Shown: in pieces, positions 36,296 to 46,375 of the stretch
Layout of the letters: each line of letters opens with the position of its first letter
Position numbering within the stretch: the first letter of the stretch is position 1
From: Paenibacillus xylaniclasticus
GTDB taxonomy: Bacteria > Bacillota > Bacilli > Paenibacillales > Paenibacillaceae
Assembly: GCF_004001065.1 (NCBI RefSeq)
Contig: NZ_BIML01000001.1
Coordinates: forward strand, 124,001 to 188,000
DNA: 64,000 bases
Direction of reading: 5' to 3'
Notes under the pieces: generated by a model
The model's input: the letters and a program-made list of their open reading frames with translations, nothing else
Databases searched by the model: none
Told to the model about the DNA's origin: nothing
Program-made: the position numbers and the translations under genes

Positions 36296-39200
36296 TTATG
36301 CTTTATCAACGTTAAAGTAACGGGCTTCCGGATGCGCGAACACCATCGCGGAGACGGAGGCTTCCGGCTCCATCATGAACTCTTCGGTCAGCTGTACACC
36401 GATATCCTCCGGTTTCATGAGCGTGAACAGAGGACCTTGATCCTCCAGATTTGGACATGCCGGATAGCCGAACGATACCCGAATACCGCGATAGCGGGCA
36501 CCGTGGCGCTGCGCCATCGTCATGTCTACGGGATCTGGAATGCCCCAAATGTCGCGCATAATATGGTGCACGCGCTCCGCAAGACCTTCCGCGAGCTCGA
36601 TCGCCGTCGCTTGGATGGCGTGAGAGAGCAAATAGTCGCCGTTCTCCTTGTACTGCTCCGCACGTTCGCGAATACCATGGCCAGCTGTCACAACGAGGAA
36701 GCCGACATAATCCATTTCTCCGCTGTCCACCGAACGTAGGAAATCAGCCAAGCATAGGAACGGCTCGACGTTCTGGCGAGGGAACGTGAATCGATGCAGC
36801 ACTTTCGTCTGATCTGCTGGATCGTACACGATAATGTCGTTGCCGGACGATTGCGCCGGGAAGAACCGATACATCGCATGGGCCTTAATCGAGCCCGTTG
36901 TCGTCGCCTCATGGAAAATGCCATCAACCGTCCCCTTCAGCTGTAAAGCCTTCGGATCGCCTTCCGCAATCAGCTTGTCGAAGTTACCCTTTAAGCCCAG
37001 ATGATGACCGATCAACGTCTGCATGTTGACATAAGGTACAATCTGCGGAATTGGAATATTACGCAGGACGTGGCGCTCCATATCTGGAGGAACCATGACC
37101 GGCACGTCCGTCGCCACATTCGAACGAACGGCGCGCGACAGCTCCGGCATTGCCTTCGGTTCTTCCGTAATACCGAAGCCTGCCGCACGTAGCTCTTCAT
37201 GCTCCTGCTCAAGAATAGCCCTTTGCTCTGGGTTCACGAGCTTGTTCGCAATATCCAATCCGTCCATTGCATCCTTCGCGTAGAGCACAAGTCCATCATA
37301 TTCCGGCGCGATCCGCGTCTTCGTGAACTTACGCGTCAACGCTGCGCCACCGACCAGAATCGGTGCATCGATGCCGGCATTGCGCAAGTCCTGTGCCGTG
37401 ACGACCATTTGGGCAGCTGATTTGACAAGTAGACCGGACAGACCGATCGCATCCGCCTTCTCTTTGCGGTAGGCTTCAATCAGCTGCTCAGGCGGAACCT
37501 TAATGCCAAGGTTAATGATCTGATATCCGTTATTAGACAAAATAATTTCGACGAGGTTTTTGCCGATATCGTGTACATCGCCCTTAACCGTTGCAAGAAT
37601 AATTTTGCCCTTAACGGACGATTCGGTTTTCTCCATATACGGCTCCAAGTATGCGACGGAGGCTTTCATCACTTCCGCGCTTTGCAGCACCTCTGCGACG
37701 ATTAGCTCGTTCGCATTAAACAGCCGGCCAACCTCTTCCATACCTGCCATCAGCGGCCCGTTAATGATTGCAAGCGGTGCATATTTCTTCAGTGCCTCAT
37801 CCAGATCGGCGATCAAGCCTTCCTTCGTACCTTCGACGATGTAGGAGGCAAGCCGCTCTTCCAATGTCAGATTCGTTGCCTTCTCCTTCTTCACGACCGT
37901 CTTATCACGGAACGCTGCAACGAACGCCGCAAGTGTCTCGTCGTTCGTATTGAAGATGAGATCCTCCGCCAGCTTCCGCTCTTCAGCCGGAATGGAAGCA
38001 TATCGCTCCAGCTTCTCCGAGTTGACGATCGCATAGTCAAGACCAGCTTTCGTACACTCGTACAAGTAGACAGAATTCAACACCTCGCGGCCTGCCGGCG
38101 GCAAGCCGAACGATATGTTGCTAAGGCCGAGAATCGTCTTCACCCGAGGATACTTCTGTTTGATCAACCGAATACCTTCGATCGTCTCGACGGCGGAGCC
38201 AATGTACTGTGGGTCGCCAGAGCCGACAGGGAACATATTCGGGTCAAAAATAATATCCTCCGGCGTGACGCCATATTTGTTCACGAGCAGGTCGTAAGCA
38301 CGGTCAGCTACTTCCAGCTTCGCTTGACGGGATACCGCTTGTCCGCGTTCATCGATCAGAATACACACGACGGCTGCGCCGTATTTATGAATGAGCGGAA
38401 CGATTTTCTCAAACTTCGACTCGCCGTCTTCTAAGTTAATCGAGTTGATGATTGCTTTACCCTGCGAGTATTTCAATCCAAGCTCAATAATGTGATCGTA
38501 TGTCGAGTCCAGCATAAGTGGAGCCTTAATCTTCTTCACGACCTGCGGGATGAACTGGTGAACGGCATACTCCTCATCCACGTCCGTATCCTGCAGGTTA
38601 ATGTCGATAATTTGAGCCCCGTTCTTCACTTGAGAGCGGGCGATCTCTGACGCTTCGTCGAAGGAGCCTTCCTTAATCAGCCGCTTGAAGCGAAGCGAGC
38701 CCGAAATGTTGGTCCGTTCACCGACAAGGATCGGCCGGTTCGCATCCTCGATGTAGACTGTTTCAATACCTGTAACAGCCGGAAGGTGCTCGCCTTCCTT
38801 GCGGCGCGGCTCATAGTTAGCTAGCGTATCAGCCATCGCTTTAATGTGTGCTGGAGTCGTGCCGCAGCAGCCGCCCGCAATATTCAGCCAGCCGCTCTCT
38901 GCGAAGCCGGACATCTTCGCTGCAAGCGATTCAGGCGTCTCATGATATTGGCCATTCTCATCCGGCAGACCTGCATTCGGATAGCAGCTGATCGCCGCTT
39001 TCGAAATTTCGTTCAGCGTACGGATATGATCCCGCATAAACTCCGGCCCCGTCGCACAGTTGAGGCCAATGGAGATCGGCTTTAGATGCTCCAAGGACAG
39101 ATAGAACGCCTCAATCGTCTGACCTGCGAGCGTCGTGCCCATCGGCTCGATCGTGCCGGAAATCATAATCGGCAGTTCAACGCCAGTCTGCTCGAACGCT

Positions 39201-39736
39201 TGGCGAATGCCGATGCTTCCAGCCTTAACATTCAGCGTATCTTGGCTCGTCTCAAGCAGAAGCGCATCAACACCGCCCTCGATTAGCGCAACAGCCTGCT
39301 CTTGATAGCTCTCAACAAGCTGATCGAAGGTTACGCCACCCGTAACGGATAGCGTCTTCGTCGTAGGGCCCATTGCGCCAGCGACATAACGCGGCTTGTC
39401 AGGCGTTGAATATTTTTTCGCCGCCTCAACAGCTAGCTTAGCTGCGACGAGGTTAAGCTCGCGCGCCTTCTCCGGAATATCGTATTCCTGTAGAACGACG
39501 CTCGTCGAACCGAACGTATTCGTCTCAAGAATATCAGCACCGGCCTCCAAGTATTGTTCATGAATCGATTGGATAACGTCAGGACGAGTGAGGACGAGCA
39601 TCTCATTGCAGCCATCCAGCTCCTCTCCGCCGAAATCAGCCGCCGTAAGATTTGCTTGCTGAATCATGGTGCCCATTGCGCCGTCCATTATAAGAATGCG
39701 TTCTTGCATCAATTGTTTTAAGCTCGGTTTCGTCAT
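36296..39736 (-). CDS. metH: Cobalamin-dependent methionine synthase
   Basis: The 1146-residue enzyme transfers methyl from methyltetrahydrofolate to homocysteine through cobalamin. The order is homocysteine domain (zinc cysteines in IGLNCATGPEF and NIAGGCCGTTPAH), pterin domain (ERTNISGS ... DINLQ), cap, cobalamin domain with the lower-ligand His in DVHDIGKNLV and SGLLVKSA, and the reactivation domain (ending QGPLFTLMKPEDIG). All four modules are complete. It is a single gene with no S-box or cobalamin riboswitch visible in the 160 bases before it. Confidence 0.95.
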   Translation of the reverse strand: MTKPSLKQLMQERILIMDGAMGTMIQQANLTAADFGGEELDGCNEMLVLTRPDVIQSIHEQYLEAGADILETNTFGSTSVVLQEYDIPEKARELNLVAAKLAVEAAKKYSTPDKPRYVAGAMGPTTKTLSVTGGVTFDQLVESYQEQAVALIEGGVDALLLETSQDTLNVKAGSIGIRQAFEQTGVELPIMISGTIEPMGTTLAGQTIEAFYLSLEHLKPISIGLNCATGPEFMRDHIRTLNEISKAAISCYPNAGLPDENGQYHETPESLAAKMSGFAESGWLNIAGGCCGTTPAHIKAMADTLANYEPRRKEGEHLPAVTGIETVYIEDANRPILVGERTNISGSLRFKRLIKEGSFDEASEIARSQVKNGAQIIDINLQDTDVDEEYAVHQFIPQVVKKIKAPLMLDSTYDHIIELGLKYSQGKAIINSINLEDGESKFEKIVPLIHKYGAAVVCILIDERGQAVSRQAKLEVADRAYDLLVNKYGVTPEDIIFDPNMFPVGSGDPQYIGSAVETIEGIRLIKQKYPRVKTILGLSNISFGLPPAGREVLNSVYLYECTKAGLDYAIVNSEKLERYASIPAEERKLAEDLIFNTNDETLAAFVAAFRDKTVVKKEKATNLTLEERLASYIVEGTKEGLIADLDEALKKYAPLAIINGPLMAGMEEVGRLFNANELIVAEVLQSAEVMKASVAYLEPYMEKTESSVKGKIILATVKGDVHDIGKNLVEIILSNNGYQIINLGIKVPPEQLIEAYRKEKADAIGLSGLLVKSAAQMVVTAQDLRNAGIDAPILVGGAALTRKFTKTRIAPEYDGLVLYAKDAMDGLDIANKLVNPEQRAILEQEHEELRAAGFGITEEPKAMPELSRAVRSNVATDVPVMVPPDMERHVLRNIPIPQIVPYVNMQTLIGHHLGLKGNFDKLIAEGDPKALQLKGTVDGIFHEATTTGSIKAHAMYRFFPAQSSGNDIIVYDPADQTKVLHRFTFPRQNVEPFLCLADFLRSVDSGEMDYVGFLVVTAGHGIRERAEQYKENGDYLLSHAIQATAIELAEGLAERVHHIMRDIWGIPDPVDMTMAQRHGARYRGIRVSFGYPACPNLEDQGPLFTLMKPEDIGVQLTEEFMMEPEASVSAMVFAHPEARYFNVDKA

Positions 39737-39814
39737 GCATACACCACATCACTTTCGACAAAATCATTACCATTCAGTCTACCAGAAAGGACTAAAAGTG
39801 AAAAGGACAATTGG

Positions 39815-39843
39815 TCGACAGGCGATATATTTTGTTTTATAAT
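39815..39843 (+). promoter_or_regulatory. Promoter of mtnD
   Basis: TCGACA (39815-39820), 17 bases and TATAAT (39838-39843) form a near-consensus promoter about 53 bases before the start. Confidence 0.65.
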
Positions 39844-39895
39844 ATAGCGTATATGTTCGATATTTTAATTCCAATAGGAAAAGAGGGAATGTGTC

Positions 39896-40438
39896 ATGGC
39901 TGAAATTCGTATTCGCAACACGAACGAACGCATTCAAGGTGACGCTAACGTCGGCGAGTTTCTGAGCAAGCAAAACGTCCTATTTGAGAAATGGGATATT
40001 TCGAAGCTCCCCGCACATTTGAAAGAGAACTTTACGCTTACGGACGAAGAGAAATCTGAAATCCTGAAAACTTTTGATGCGGAAATTAAAGATCTTGCTG
40101 CTCGCCGCGGCTACCAGACGTGGGATGTCATTACGCTTTCTGAAGCGACGCCTAATCTGGAAGAGCTGCTGAAAAAGTTTGAAGATGTCCACACGCACAC
40201 AGAGGACGAAATTCGCGCAATTGTAGGCGGCCGTGGTATTTTTATTATTAAAGGCTCCGATGACATCGGATACTTCGACGTCGAGCTTGAACCAGGCGAC
40301 ATCATCTCTGTTCCAGAGAACACGCCTCACTTCTTCACGCTGATGGACAATAAAAAAATCGTTGCCGTTCGTCTGTTCATTGAGACAGACGGCTGGATCG
40401 CTTATCCTTTCGAGGACCCTACATTCATCAAAGCGTAA
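39896..40438 (+). CDS. mtnD: Acireductone dioxygenase of methionine salvage
   Basis: The 180-residue cupin has the metal ligands of the acireductone dioxygenases: HTHTEDE, and the later His in NTPHFFTL. With iron it yields the methionine precursor 2-oxo-4-methylthiobutyrate, and with nickel an off-pathway product. No other mtn genes are near, but metH is divergent next to it, so both neighbours feed methionine. GAGGG precedes the ATG. Confidence 0.92.
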   Translation: MAEIRIRNTNERIQGDANVGEFLSKQNVLFEKWDISKLPAHLKENFTLTDEEKSEILKTFDAEIKDLAARRGYQTWDVITLSEATPNLEELLKKFEDVHTHTEDEIRAIVGGRGIFIIKGSDDIGYFDVELEPGDIISVPENTPHFFTLMDNKKIVAVRLFIETDGWIAYPFEDPTFIKA

Positions 40439-40460
40439 TAGAGCCATTATTACAGCAATG

Positions 40461-40495
40461 AAAGCCCGCAACCAATTGGTTGCGGGCTTTTCTTC
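40461..40495. terminator. Bidirectional terminator after mtnD
   Basis: A perfect 30-base palindrome (40461-40490) has A residues on one side and T residues on the other. It sits between the convergent mtnD and HAD hydrolase genes. Confidence 0.9.
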
Positions 40496-40513
40496 ATAAT
40501 GCGAGTCAGCTCA

Positions 40514-41299
40514 TTATTCGATAATCGGAAGCAGCTGCTCCAGATTCGAGATTTCGTGTGTAGGGACAATTTCGTCTGTGCGCTTTACGCCGTGACGGTT
40601 GATCCATACCGATGTCATACCAACCGTGTTAGCACCAAGAATATCAGTCGTCAGCTTGTCTCCAACCATTACGCCTTCTTCCGGCTCGATACCGAGCTTT
40701 TCCATCGCATAGCGGAAAATCGACGCAGCCGGTTTGCCTTCGCCGAATGCTCCCGAAATGACGATGTGATCGAAGTAAGATACGAGATCCGGCACACCGT
40801 CCAGCTTTTCTTGCTGCAAATCAGGCGAACCGTTCGTCAGCAGCAGAAGCTTGTACTTGCCTTTCAAACGATCCAGCAGACGGAACGTTTCCTCATACAC
40901 ATACGAACGAGCACGGCGCTCCGCCGGGAACATCTCCGCAAGCTCTGCTCCTAGCGCCGCATCATTAACCCCCAATGCTGCCAAGCCGCGAGTCCAGGAA
41001 TCACGGCGATAGCCTGGAGCGAGCGCCTGCATTTTACGGAACGATTCCAGCTCTCCGCCCGTGAAATTACCCCACAGTCCTTCGAATGGGTTAATGCCGA
41101 TCATTTTCGTAAATGGGAACGTTTCGTAAGATTCATACAGCGCACGTGCTTCATTGCGTACCGCTTCCTCCAGCTTGACCGCGTCTACACCGGTTTTCTC
41201 AGCCGCGTAACGACAGGTCGCCTCGAACGCTTCCTTAACGCTGCGGTCGTCCCACAGCAACGTGTCATCCAAGTCGAATAATACTGCTTTTTTAGCCAT
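40514..41299 (-). CDS. HAD-superfamily hydrolase (YjjG-like)
   Basis: The 261-residue phosphatase has motif I VLFDLDDTLLWDD, motif II LLLTNGSPD, Lys in FGEGKPAA and motif IV MVGDKLTTDILGA, with a helical cap after motif I. YjjG-type enzymes act on nucleotide monophosphates; the substrate here is inferred from fold only. It is followed by the terminator shared with mtnD. Confidence 0.85.
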   Translation of the reverse strand: MAKKAVLFDLDDTLLWDDRSVKEAFEATCRYAAEKTGVDAVKLEEAVRNEARALYESYETFPFTKMIGINPFEGLWGNFTGGELESFRKMQALAPGYRRDSWTRGLAALGVNDAALGAELAEMFPAERRARSYVYEETFRLLDRLKGKYKLLLLTNGSPDLQQEKLDGVPDLVSYFDHIVISGAFGEGKPAASIFRYAMEKLGIEPEEGVMVGDKLTTDILGANTVGMTSVWINRHGVKRTDEIVPTHEISNLEQLLPIIE

Positions 41300-41349
41300 C
41301 CTCTGTCTCTCCCTGATTGAGCATTCAACAATGATTGAACGATCATTAA

Positions 41350-41853
41350 TTATTTATTATTAAAAGGCAGCTGATGCTGCTTAGCGAAAGCTTGCATACG
41401 CTCGGCAATCTGGTCTGTCGGATAACGATTGACGAACTGAGAGAACACCCAGTTGCCGCCGCGGTGACGTTCGATAACGACGTAGCCTTTGGAAACGTTA
41501 ATCGCTTTAATATCGGACGCTTGCAGCGTTTTGAGTCCGGTGAACTTGCGGGTCTGTATATAGTTCGTTCCAACCTTAATGTGAGGGCGGCGCATGAACA
41601 GCATCAATGCAAGAAATAGATACAGACCAATGGTAACCCAATTAATCGATGCAATTGGCTCACTGCTGCTGCTGATCACGATGGTGTACATCGCTGTCAG
41701 CATTACAACAAGAAAAGGTCCGATATAGCTGCGGCCCTTGTATGTATCTGTTTTTTCCGCTGATGGTACTACGGACTGAAGGCCTTGCTTTTTACGCTGT
41801 TTATTGAGCTGCTTCATGTTATTACGTACTTTGCGTTCCCACGAACGTGACAC
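41350..41853 (-). CDS. Membrane protein with a PH-like C-terminal region
   Basis: The 167-residue product has a basic N-terminus (KQLNKQRKKQG), two close membrane spans (YIGPFLVVMLTAMYTIVIS; VTIGLYLFLALMLFM) and a soluble C-terminal part. The latter reads HIKVGTNYIQTRKFTGLKTLQASDIKAINV, the beta-rich pattern of bacterial PH-like domains. GGAGG precedes a GTG start. No function is known to me. It stands alone between the HAD and aldo/keto reductase genes. Confidence 0.7.
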   Translation of the reverse strand: MSRSWERKVRNNMKQLNKQRKKQGLQSVVPSAEKTDTYKGRSYIGPFLVVMLTAMYTIVISSSSEPIASINWVTIGLYLFLALMLFMRRPHIKVGTNYIQTRKFTGLKTLQASDIKAINVSKGYVVIERHRGGNWVFSQFVNRYPTDQIAERMQAFAKQHQLPFNNK

Positions 41854-41905
41854 GAATGATATCCTCCTTCAACCTTCTGCCTATAAGTCAAGCTGCAAAT
41901 AGTCC

Positions 41906-42898
41906 TTATTTGAGCCCTCTGCTGAATTTCTTGATGAAACGTTTCGGATATTCGGACGGTAAAGAACTAACCTCGTCAAGCTTATCCCATATTTCCTGCG
42001 GCATCTCCCAGCCGATTGCGCCCATATTGTCTTCGAATTGCTCCAATGTACGGGCTCCGAAGATCGGCGACGTAATGCCTTTACGCTGCAGCAGCCAGCG
42101 AAGCGCTACTTGCGCAGTCGTACGTCCGAGCTCTCGGGCTGCTTGCTGTACAGCTTCCCGAATAACGAAATTGCGCTCCGTCCCACGAATCGCCCAGGAG
42201 CTTTCTCCGCCATTCGGATTCGCAAGCCGGCCTTCCGTAGGATGTTCTTTACCATAACGGTCCGTCAAGAACCCGCCGCCAATCGGCGCCCATGGAATGA
42301 CCGCAATGTTCTCTTCAAGGCATAGCTCGAGAAGCTCACGATCCATATCACGGCTTACTAAGCTGTATTGCTGCTGAATCGAAACGAACCGGGCGTAATC
42401 TCGTGCATCACTTACAGCGAGCGATTTCATCAGATGCCAAGCGTAGAAATTGGAGCAGCCGATGTATCGCACTTTGCCGGAAGCGACAAGATCATCCAAA
42501 GCGCGAAGCGTTTCTTCAATCGGCGTTGCATGATCCCAAGTATGCACTTGATATAAATCGATGTAATCCGTTCCGAGCCGGCTTAGACTCGCCTCCACCG
42601 ACTCAAAAATATGCTTACGGGACAATCCGCCGCCGTTCACATGATTCGCTGTAGGAAAACGTACTTTCGTCGCAAGAATTAGCTCTGGACGGCGCGATTT
42701 GATCGCTTTGCCCACAATCTCCTCTGAACGTCCGCCTACATACACATTGGCTGTATCCAGAAAGTTACCGCCGAGCTCAACGAATTGATCAATCATACGA
42801 ATCGATTGCTGCTCGTCCGTCGTATTACCGAATGTCATCGTACCGAGGCACAGCTCGGATACGGCAATACCGCTATTCCCTAATAAACGATAATTCAT
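41906..42898 (-). CDS. Aldo/keto reductase
   Basis: The 330-residue NADPH-dependent reductase shows the catalytic tetrad: Asp and Tyr in NFLDTANVYVGGRSEE, Lys in LILATKVRF and His in YQVHTWDH. The cofactor segment IFGARTLEQFEDN lies near the C-terminus. It is close to the YhdN/YajO-type reductases, which reduce a range of aldehydes. GGAGGG precedes the ATG. Confidence 0.9.
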   Translation of the reverse strand: MNYRLLGNSGIAVSELCLGTMTFGNTTDEQQSIRMIDQFVELGGNFLDTANVYVGGRSEEIVGKAIKSRRPELILATKVRFPTANHVNGGGLSRKHIFESVEASLSRLGTDYIDLYQVHTWDHATPIEETLRALDDLVASGKVRYIGCSNFYAWHLMKSLAVSDARDYARFVSIQQQYSLVSRDMDRELLELCLEENIAVIPWAPIGGGFLTDRYGKEHPTEGRLANPNGGESSWAIRGTERNFVIREAVQQAARELGRTTAQVALRWLLQRKGITSPIFGARTLEQFEDNMGAIGWEMPQEIWDKLDEVSSLPSEYPKRFIKKFSRGLK

Positions 42899-42985
42899 AG
42901 GTTTCCCTCCTTAATATGTCTTTTCCTTTATCCATTTTATCGGTTACGTTGAATGAATCGTTCGCTCTATTAGTTATCGCATGAA

Positions 42986-43186
42986 TTAATGCTTAATCCG
43001 CGGCTTGCCGCCGCTCTCATCTTCGCCTTCCCACTTAATGGAGTCAAGTTGATTGCGGAAATTGCCTTTAAACACTTCGAGGTATTTGCGCCGCAGCTGC
43101 GCACGCTCCTCCGTCTCCGCTTCAGTCAAGCCTACCGTTTTATGTTTACGAGACAATTCGTTAATCCGCGCAATGAGCTCTTCCAT
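42986..43186 (-). CDS. ynzC: DUF896 protein (YnzC)
   Basis: The 66-residue helical-hairpin protein matches DUF896: LIARINELSRKHKTVGLTEAE followed by RAQLRRKYLEVFKGNFR. In B. subtilis ynzC sits in the SOS-induced yneA-yneB-ynzC unit beside lexA. Here it also follows yneA, though yneB is missing and about 330 bases separate them. Confidence 0.9.
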   Translation of the reverse strand: MEELIARINELSRKHKTVGLTEAETEERAQLRRKYLEVFKGNFRNQLDSIKWEGEDESGGKPRIKH

Positions 43187-43514
43187 TATACGATTCTCCT
43201 TTCAGATCGGTCATGCAGCACTTCTTATTACTTTGACATTTTCGCTATTCGATTGTCAAGACGCCCACTAACGATTATAGATCGTCGCTGCCCTTGTCGT
43301 TCCTATAACAGCCTTTAATGAAATCAGCAATAAAACGAGCGACGGGCATTTATAGTAGAATACGTCTGAACATCCTACAACAAAAAAAGAGCCTGCTGGC
43401 TCCTTCGTCAATTGGATTGATTGATGCTAATGCGTATGTCATATCTCTTCACTTATATATCTTGTTTCATTATAGACCATGCTGCGTCATGGCTGCGAGC
43501 AGCCATAACTTAAA
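43187..43514. other. Non-coding gap between ynzC and yneA
   Basis: These 328 bases contain one hairpin with a T tract (listed as terminator) and no credible gene. The position corresponds to where yneB lies in B. subtilis, so a loss of that gene is possible; no remnant was recognised. Confidence 0.4.
43382..43402 (-). terminator. Terminator downstream of yneA
   Basis: A short stem (GAGCC-TGCT-GGCTC) is followed on the minus strand by seven T. Confidence 0.7.
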
Positions 43515-43916
43515 TTAATTCGGAATAATTAGCTTCTGCCCCGACTGCAACATTTCTGACCTCATATTGTTGCGCTTCTTAATCTCGTATACTCTCTCAC
43601 GTATATCTTTATCGCGTCCGATCGTTCTAGAAGCAATAGTCCAGAGCGTTTCCCCTGGCGCTACATATATAACGAGCTCGCCTTCCATTGGTTCAGCCGG
43701 ACGCTCTACCGATGCATCTGACATCATGAGCAATAATCCGCTGAACAATAGAATGGCAAACCCGACCGCAACGCCCCATCTCAGAACGCTATAAATCCGT
43801 TCTGCTTTCTTCTCATTCGTTCGTCTCCCTTGAACCCGTCCTGTACGGCGGCGCACCGTCCTAGCCGAGCTATTGCCGCTTCTATAGTAGACTGCTGTCA
43901 TCTCACTCATTCTCAT
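43515..43916 (-). CDS. yneA: YneA-like SOS cell-division suppressor
   Basis: The 133-residue product has a basic N-terminus, one membrane span ([19 protein letters not shown]) and a C-terminal LysM domain ([16 protein letters not shown] ... [10 protein letters not shown]). This is the layout of YneA, which delays division during DNA damage. It is divergent from lexA and its promoter holds a LexA box. GGGGTG precedes the start; ATG at 43910 is an alternative. Confidence 0.85.
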   Translation of the reverse strand: MRMSEMTAVYYRSGNSSARTVRRRTGRVQGRRTNEKKAERIYSVLRWGVAVGFAILLFSGLLLMMSDASVERPAEPMEGELVIYVAPGETLWTIASRTIGRDKDIRERVYEIKKRNNMRSEMLQSGQKLIIPN

Positions 43917-43925
43917 CAACACCCC

Positions 43926-44056
43926 AAACGTTTGTTCTTATTACCCATAATATACCACGAACAATTGTTCGGGTCAACAATATTGCGGAACGTTTGTTCT
44001 CTTTTTGTTTACGAACGAATGTGCCCTCGAACTTATGTTTGTACGAACTCTGGTTC
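43926..44056. promoter_or_regulatory. LexA box cluster between yneA and lexA
   Basis: Three perfect GAAC-N4-GTTC palindromes lie at 43959-43970, 43988-43999 and 44045-44056, with partial ones at 43926-43937 and 44029-44040. The first sits in the 17-base spacer of the yneA promoter (TTGACC 43977-43972, TATATT 43954-43949). The third sits in the spacer of the lexA promoter (TTGTAC 44039-44044, TATAAT 44062-44067). This predicts LexA repression of both genes. Confidence 0.85.
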
Positions 44057-44095
44057 TGTGCTATAATTTGCTATAATCTTACCTTTGGAGTGATG

Positions 44096-44722
44096 ATGGT
44101 GTCGAAGCTTTCCAACCGCCAGCAGGCAATTCTTGAATTTATCAAGAACGAAGTCCGGGATAAAGGCTATCCGCCTTCCGTTCGAGAAATCGGCGAAGCG
44201 GTCGGTCTCGCCTCCAGCTCCACCGTTCATGGCCACTTGGATCGGTTGGAGAAGAAAGGCTTTATTCGCCGCGACCCGACCAAGCCTCGCGCAATCGAGA
44301 TTCTAGACGGCGACGTCGAAAGCACGGGCTCCTTCTCGCTTTCCTACGCCAAAGTACCGATCGTCGGTAAAGTAACGGCCGGCGTACCAATCACGGCAAC
44401 CGAGAACATTGAAGACTACTTTCCGCTTCCGACACATATGGTCGGCGATCATGAAGTATTCATTCTGAACGTTGTTGGCGACTCGATGATCGAGGCCGGA
44501 ATTCATGACGGCGACTACGTAATCGTGCGCCAGCAGCCTACAGCTACGAACGGCGATATCGTCGTCGCGATGACAGAAGATGATGAAGCGACGGTTAAGA
44601 CGTTCTATAAAGAGAAGGATCACATTCGGCTGCAGCCACAGAACCCTACGATGGAGCCGCTCCGCTTGAAGCATGTGACGATTCTCGGCAAGGTTATCGG
44701 ATTGTTCCGCGACATTCATTAA
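44096..44722 (+). CDS. lexA: SOS repressor LexA
   Basis: The 208-residue repressor has an N-terminal winged helix ([46 protein letters not shown]). The self-cleavage Ala-Gly bond lies in VTAGVPI, with the catalytic Ser in [11 protein letters not shown] and the Lys in [12 protein letters not shown] lies 5 bases before this ATG; ATG at 44093 and GTG at 44099 are alternatives. It is divergent from yneA with shared LexA boxes. Confidence 0.95.
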   Translation: MVSKLSNRQQAILEFIKNEVRDKGYPPSVREIGEAVGLASSSTVHGHLDRLEKKGFIRRDPTKPRAIEILDGDVESTGSFSLSYAKVPIVGKVTAGVPITATENIEDYFPLPTHMVGDHEVFILNVVGDSMIEAGIHDGDYVIVRQQPTATNGDIVVAMTEDDEATVKTFYKEKDHIRLQPQNPTMEPLRLKHVTILGKVIGLFRDIH

Positions 44723-44738
44723 ACGTAATACCTGTACT

Positions 44739-44790
44739 AGCCCGCATCGTTCCATCGGACAAGTCGATGAGAACAATGCGGGCTATTATA
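44739..44790 (+). terminator. Terminator of lexA
   Basis: AGCCCGCAT and ATGCGGGCT form the outer stem with internal pairing (ATCG/CGAT). ATTATATT follows, 17 bases past the lexA stop. Confidence 0.8.
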
Positions 44791-44904
44791 TTACACCAAA
44801 CTGACTTCAAGTACCGCTTCATGTAACGTTTATAAGAAATCAGTGTCAGCAATCAAGCAATGTCCATCTCACTGCTCGAGCATGGTGTTGGAGCGCAAGG
44901 CCAA

Positions 44905-44937
44905 ATAAAAACACGGACGATGTCGAATCGTCCGTGT
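44905..44937 (-). terminator. Terminator of the glnRA operon
   Basis: ACACGGACGAT (44911-44921) pairs with ATCGTCCGTGT (44927-44937). On the minus strand TTTTATTTGG follows. It lies 10 bases past glnA. Confidence 0.9.
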
Positions 44938-44947
44938 CGTATATGCC

Positions 44948-46276
44948 TTAATAAAGCGTTAAATATTGGTCGCGTTCCCATTGGTGAACTTGCGTCCGAT
45001 ACATATCCCACTCGATCTCTTTCAATTCGTAGAAATGAGCAAGAGCGTGATCGCCAAGAGCATCGCAAATGACTTCATTGCGCAGCATCTCTTGCAGAGC
45101 TTCAGCAAGATCGACAGGCAAGCTTGGAATGCCCTCTTCAATCCTCTCTTCTTCGCTCATAATGTATATATTGCGATCTACTGGTGCCGGGAGCGTCATC
45201 CGGTTTTTAATACCGTCAAGACCTGCTTTCAGCATAACAGCAAGCGCAAGATAAGGATTGGCAGCCGGGTCCGGATTACGCGCTTCCACACGAGTGCTCA
45301 AGCCGCGCGATGCTGGAATGCGAACCATCGGACTACGGTTGCTCGCCGACCATGCTACATAACATGGCGCTTCGTAGCCTGGTACGAGACGTTTGTACGA
45401 GTTAACCGTTGGGTTCGTAATCGCAGCATAACCACGAGCATGGTGCAGAATACCGGCCATATAATAGCGAGCTGTTTGACTTAGTCCAAGCTTATCGTTC
45501 TCGTCGTAGAACGCATTCTTGTCCCCTTGGAACAAAGACATATGACAGTGCATACCAGAGCCATTAACACCGAACAACGGTTTTGGCATGAACGATGCAT
45601 GCAGGCCATGCTGACGAGCAACCGTCTTTACAACGAGCTTGAACGTCTGAATTTGGTCTGCCGCTTTAACTGCATCGGCATATTTGAAGTCGATCTCGTG
45701 CTGGCCCGGTGCAACCTCGTGGTGGGACGCTTCGATCTCGAAGCCCATCTCCTCCAGCGTCAGCACAATTTCTCGGCGGCAGTTCTCGCCAAGGTCCATA
45801 GGAGCAAGGTCAAAATATCCGCCCTGGTCGTTCAGCTCCGTTGTCGGATTACCCTTCTCATCTGTTTTGAACAAGAAGAACTCCGGTTCTGGACCGACGT
45901 TCATGGACGTAAAGCCCATTTCTTCCGCTTCCTTCAACGCGCGTTTCAGAATACCGCGCGGATCGCCTGCGAAAGGCGTTCCATCCGGCATATAGATGTC
46001 GCATATTAAGCGGGCGACTCTATCCTCTGTTACCCAAGGGAATACAACCCATGTATCAAGGTCCGGATACAGGTACATGTCGGATTCTTCGATCCGGACA
46101 TAACCCTCAATCGAAGAACCGTCGAACATCATCTTGTTATCCAGAGCTTTCTCCAGCTGACTAACCGGAATTTCGACGTTCTTGATCGTACCGAGCAAGT
46201 CGGTGAACTGAAGACGGATAAATCTGACATTCTCTTCTTTCGTAATACGCAGGATGTCCTCTTTCGTATAGCCCAC
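44948..46276 (-). CDS. glnA: Glutamine synthetase
   Basis: The 442-residue enzyme makes glutamine from glutamate, ammonia and ATP. It is the short GSI-alpha form of Firmicutes without the adenylylation loop. Motifs include [13 protein letters not shown], the metal site [48 protein letters not shown] and the Arg site of feedback control. It is the second gene of glnR-glnA. Confidence 0.96.
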   Translation of the reverse strand: MGYTKEDILRITKEENVRFIRLQFTDLLGTIKNVEIPVSQLEKALDNKMMFDGSSIEGYVRIEESDMYLYPDLDTWVVFPWVTEDRVARLICDIYMPDGTPFAGDPRGILKRALKEAEEMGFTSMNVGPEPEFFLFKTDEKGNPTTELNDQGGYFDLAPMDLGENCRREIVLTLEEMGFEIEASHHEVAPGQHEIDFKYADAVKAADQIQTFKLVVKTVARQHGLHASFMPKPLFGVNGSGMHCHMSLFQGDKNAFYDENDKLGLSQTARYYMAGILHHARGYAAITNPTVNSYKRLVPGYEAPCYVAWSASNRSPMVRIPASRGLSTRVEARNPDPAANPYLALAVMLKAGLDGIKNRMTLPAPVDRNIYIMSEEERIEEGIPSLPVDLAEALQEMLRNEVICDALGDHALAHFYELKEIEWDMYRTQVHQWERDQYLTLY

Positions 46277-46375
46277 GAGATCAGCTCCTTCTTCGCATCA
46301 AAATTGATTATCGTAAAGTCTGTGGTACTCGCAGAAATAAGCACGTAAAACGCATATTCTTGAAATGATAGCGCT

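Noticed and set aside
39737-39895. S-box or cobalamin riboswitch before metH
   Set aside because: The space is only about 160 bases, is shared with the mtnD promoter, and shows none of the conserved riboswitch cores or a terminator hairpin.
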